The position numbers and the translations under genes were made by a program. A DNA stretch of 40,204 bases, taken from an uncultured Clostridiaceae bacterium (GTDB lineage: Bacteria > Bacillota > Clostridia > TANB77 > CAG-508). Positions 39,816 through 40,204 of this stretch are shown piece after piece (the first letter of the stretch is position 1; the number at the start of each line of letters is the position of its first letter). The stretch is from assembly GCA_947167695.1 (NCBI GenBank), contig CAMVIX010000007.1, forward strand, positions 1 through 40,204, read 5' to 3'. Under the pieces are notes generated by a model. That model was not told where the DNA came from. It saw only the letters and a list, made by a program, of their open reading frames with translations, and ran no database searches.

Positions 39816-40073
39816 ATGGAACAACAAGTAACTATTTGCTGTAACAAAAAAGAAAACAAAAGATGTTTATGCAACTGGATAATCCTTGCTGTTTTAGTTG
39901 CTTTATTTACTTTAGTAATAGGAATTATAATAGGAGCAGCAATAAGTGATGCAATTCTTGGAGCATTAGCTGCAATAATTGTACTTGCTGTTATTCTATT
40001 TGTTTTAATAATTATACAAATAATCCTTTTAATATGTTGCAAAGATAAGAAAAGAAGATGCGAAAGAGAATAA
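39816..40073 (+). CDS. Small Cys-rich membrane protein
   Basis: MEQQVTICCNKKENKRCLCNW, two hydrophobic helices, ICCKDKKRRCERE tail; SD AGGAGGTG. Confidence 0.8.
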   Translation: MEQQVTICCNKKENKRCLCNWIILAVLVALFTLVIGIIIGAAISDAILGALAAIIVLAVILFVLIIIQIILLICCKDKKRRCERE

Positions 40074-40083
40074 TTTTCATTAT

Positions 40084-40109
40084 AGGGGCAGGTTTCAAAC
40101 CTGTCCCCT
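40084..40109. repeat. REP-like palindrome at window end
   Basis: AGGGGCAGGTTT-C-AAACCTGTCCCCT, one bulge. Confidence 0.85.
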
Positions 40110-40204
40110 TTGCTATAGTATAGAAAAAATCATTTTTTTCAAAGACATTTTTATAGGTTTAAAATAGATGTGTCACACATAAGTGAAAAATAAAATATAG
40201 GAAA

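Overview
AT-rich, Clostridia-like housekeeping segment. Main blocks are a two-component system, a PIN-PhoH ATPase, mutS2, a hicBA-type toxin-antitoxin pair, lepA, an rRNA 2'-O-methyltransferase, the rimP-nusA-ylxR-ylxQ-infB-rbfA-nrnA-truB operon, a kinase-like protein, tRNA-Leu, a cysteine desulfurase, an SPFH/NfeD pair, a GH18 protein, greA, pyrG, rlmN-prpC-prkC-rpe, nth, a spoVM-like micro-ORF, rpmB and recG. The strongest signal is one that standard gene calling would report as scattered frameshifts. Seven genes (mutS2 twice, lepA, a dockerin/Big2 protein, nusA, truB, nfeD, recG twice) are interrupted at nine places. All nine have the same structure: a single extra C directly before a GGN codon, so the upstream frame meets an in-frame CGG and the homologous protein resumes in +1 from GGN. 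Outside phoH I found no in-frame CGG used as an ordinary sense codon, while out-of-frame CGG trinucleotides are common and harmless. CGA, CGC and CGT are used as Arg. This one-to-one relation suggests CGG (or CGGN) acts as a +1 frameshift or quadruplet codon decoded mostly as Gly, probably because no tRNA reads CGG. phoH, with two apparently ordinary in-frame CGGs and higher GC, is the key counter-example. Secondary findings are a dispersed family of GGGGACAGGTTT/AAACCTGTCCCC hairpins whose outer arms differ per copy but are self-complementary and can copy the adjacent gene end, a tRNA-Leu-tail-derived three-stem element, a PhoH whose PIN domain lacks its acidic residues, an Asn/Gln-rich tandem repeat in IF2, an SSR-bearing hairpin over a ribosome-binding site, and unannotated micro-ORFs including a SpoVM candidate. 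All calls are by eye, with no database search.
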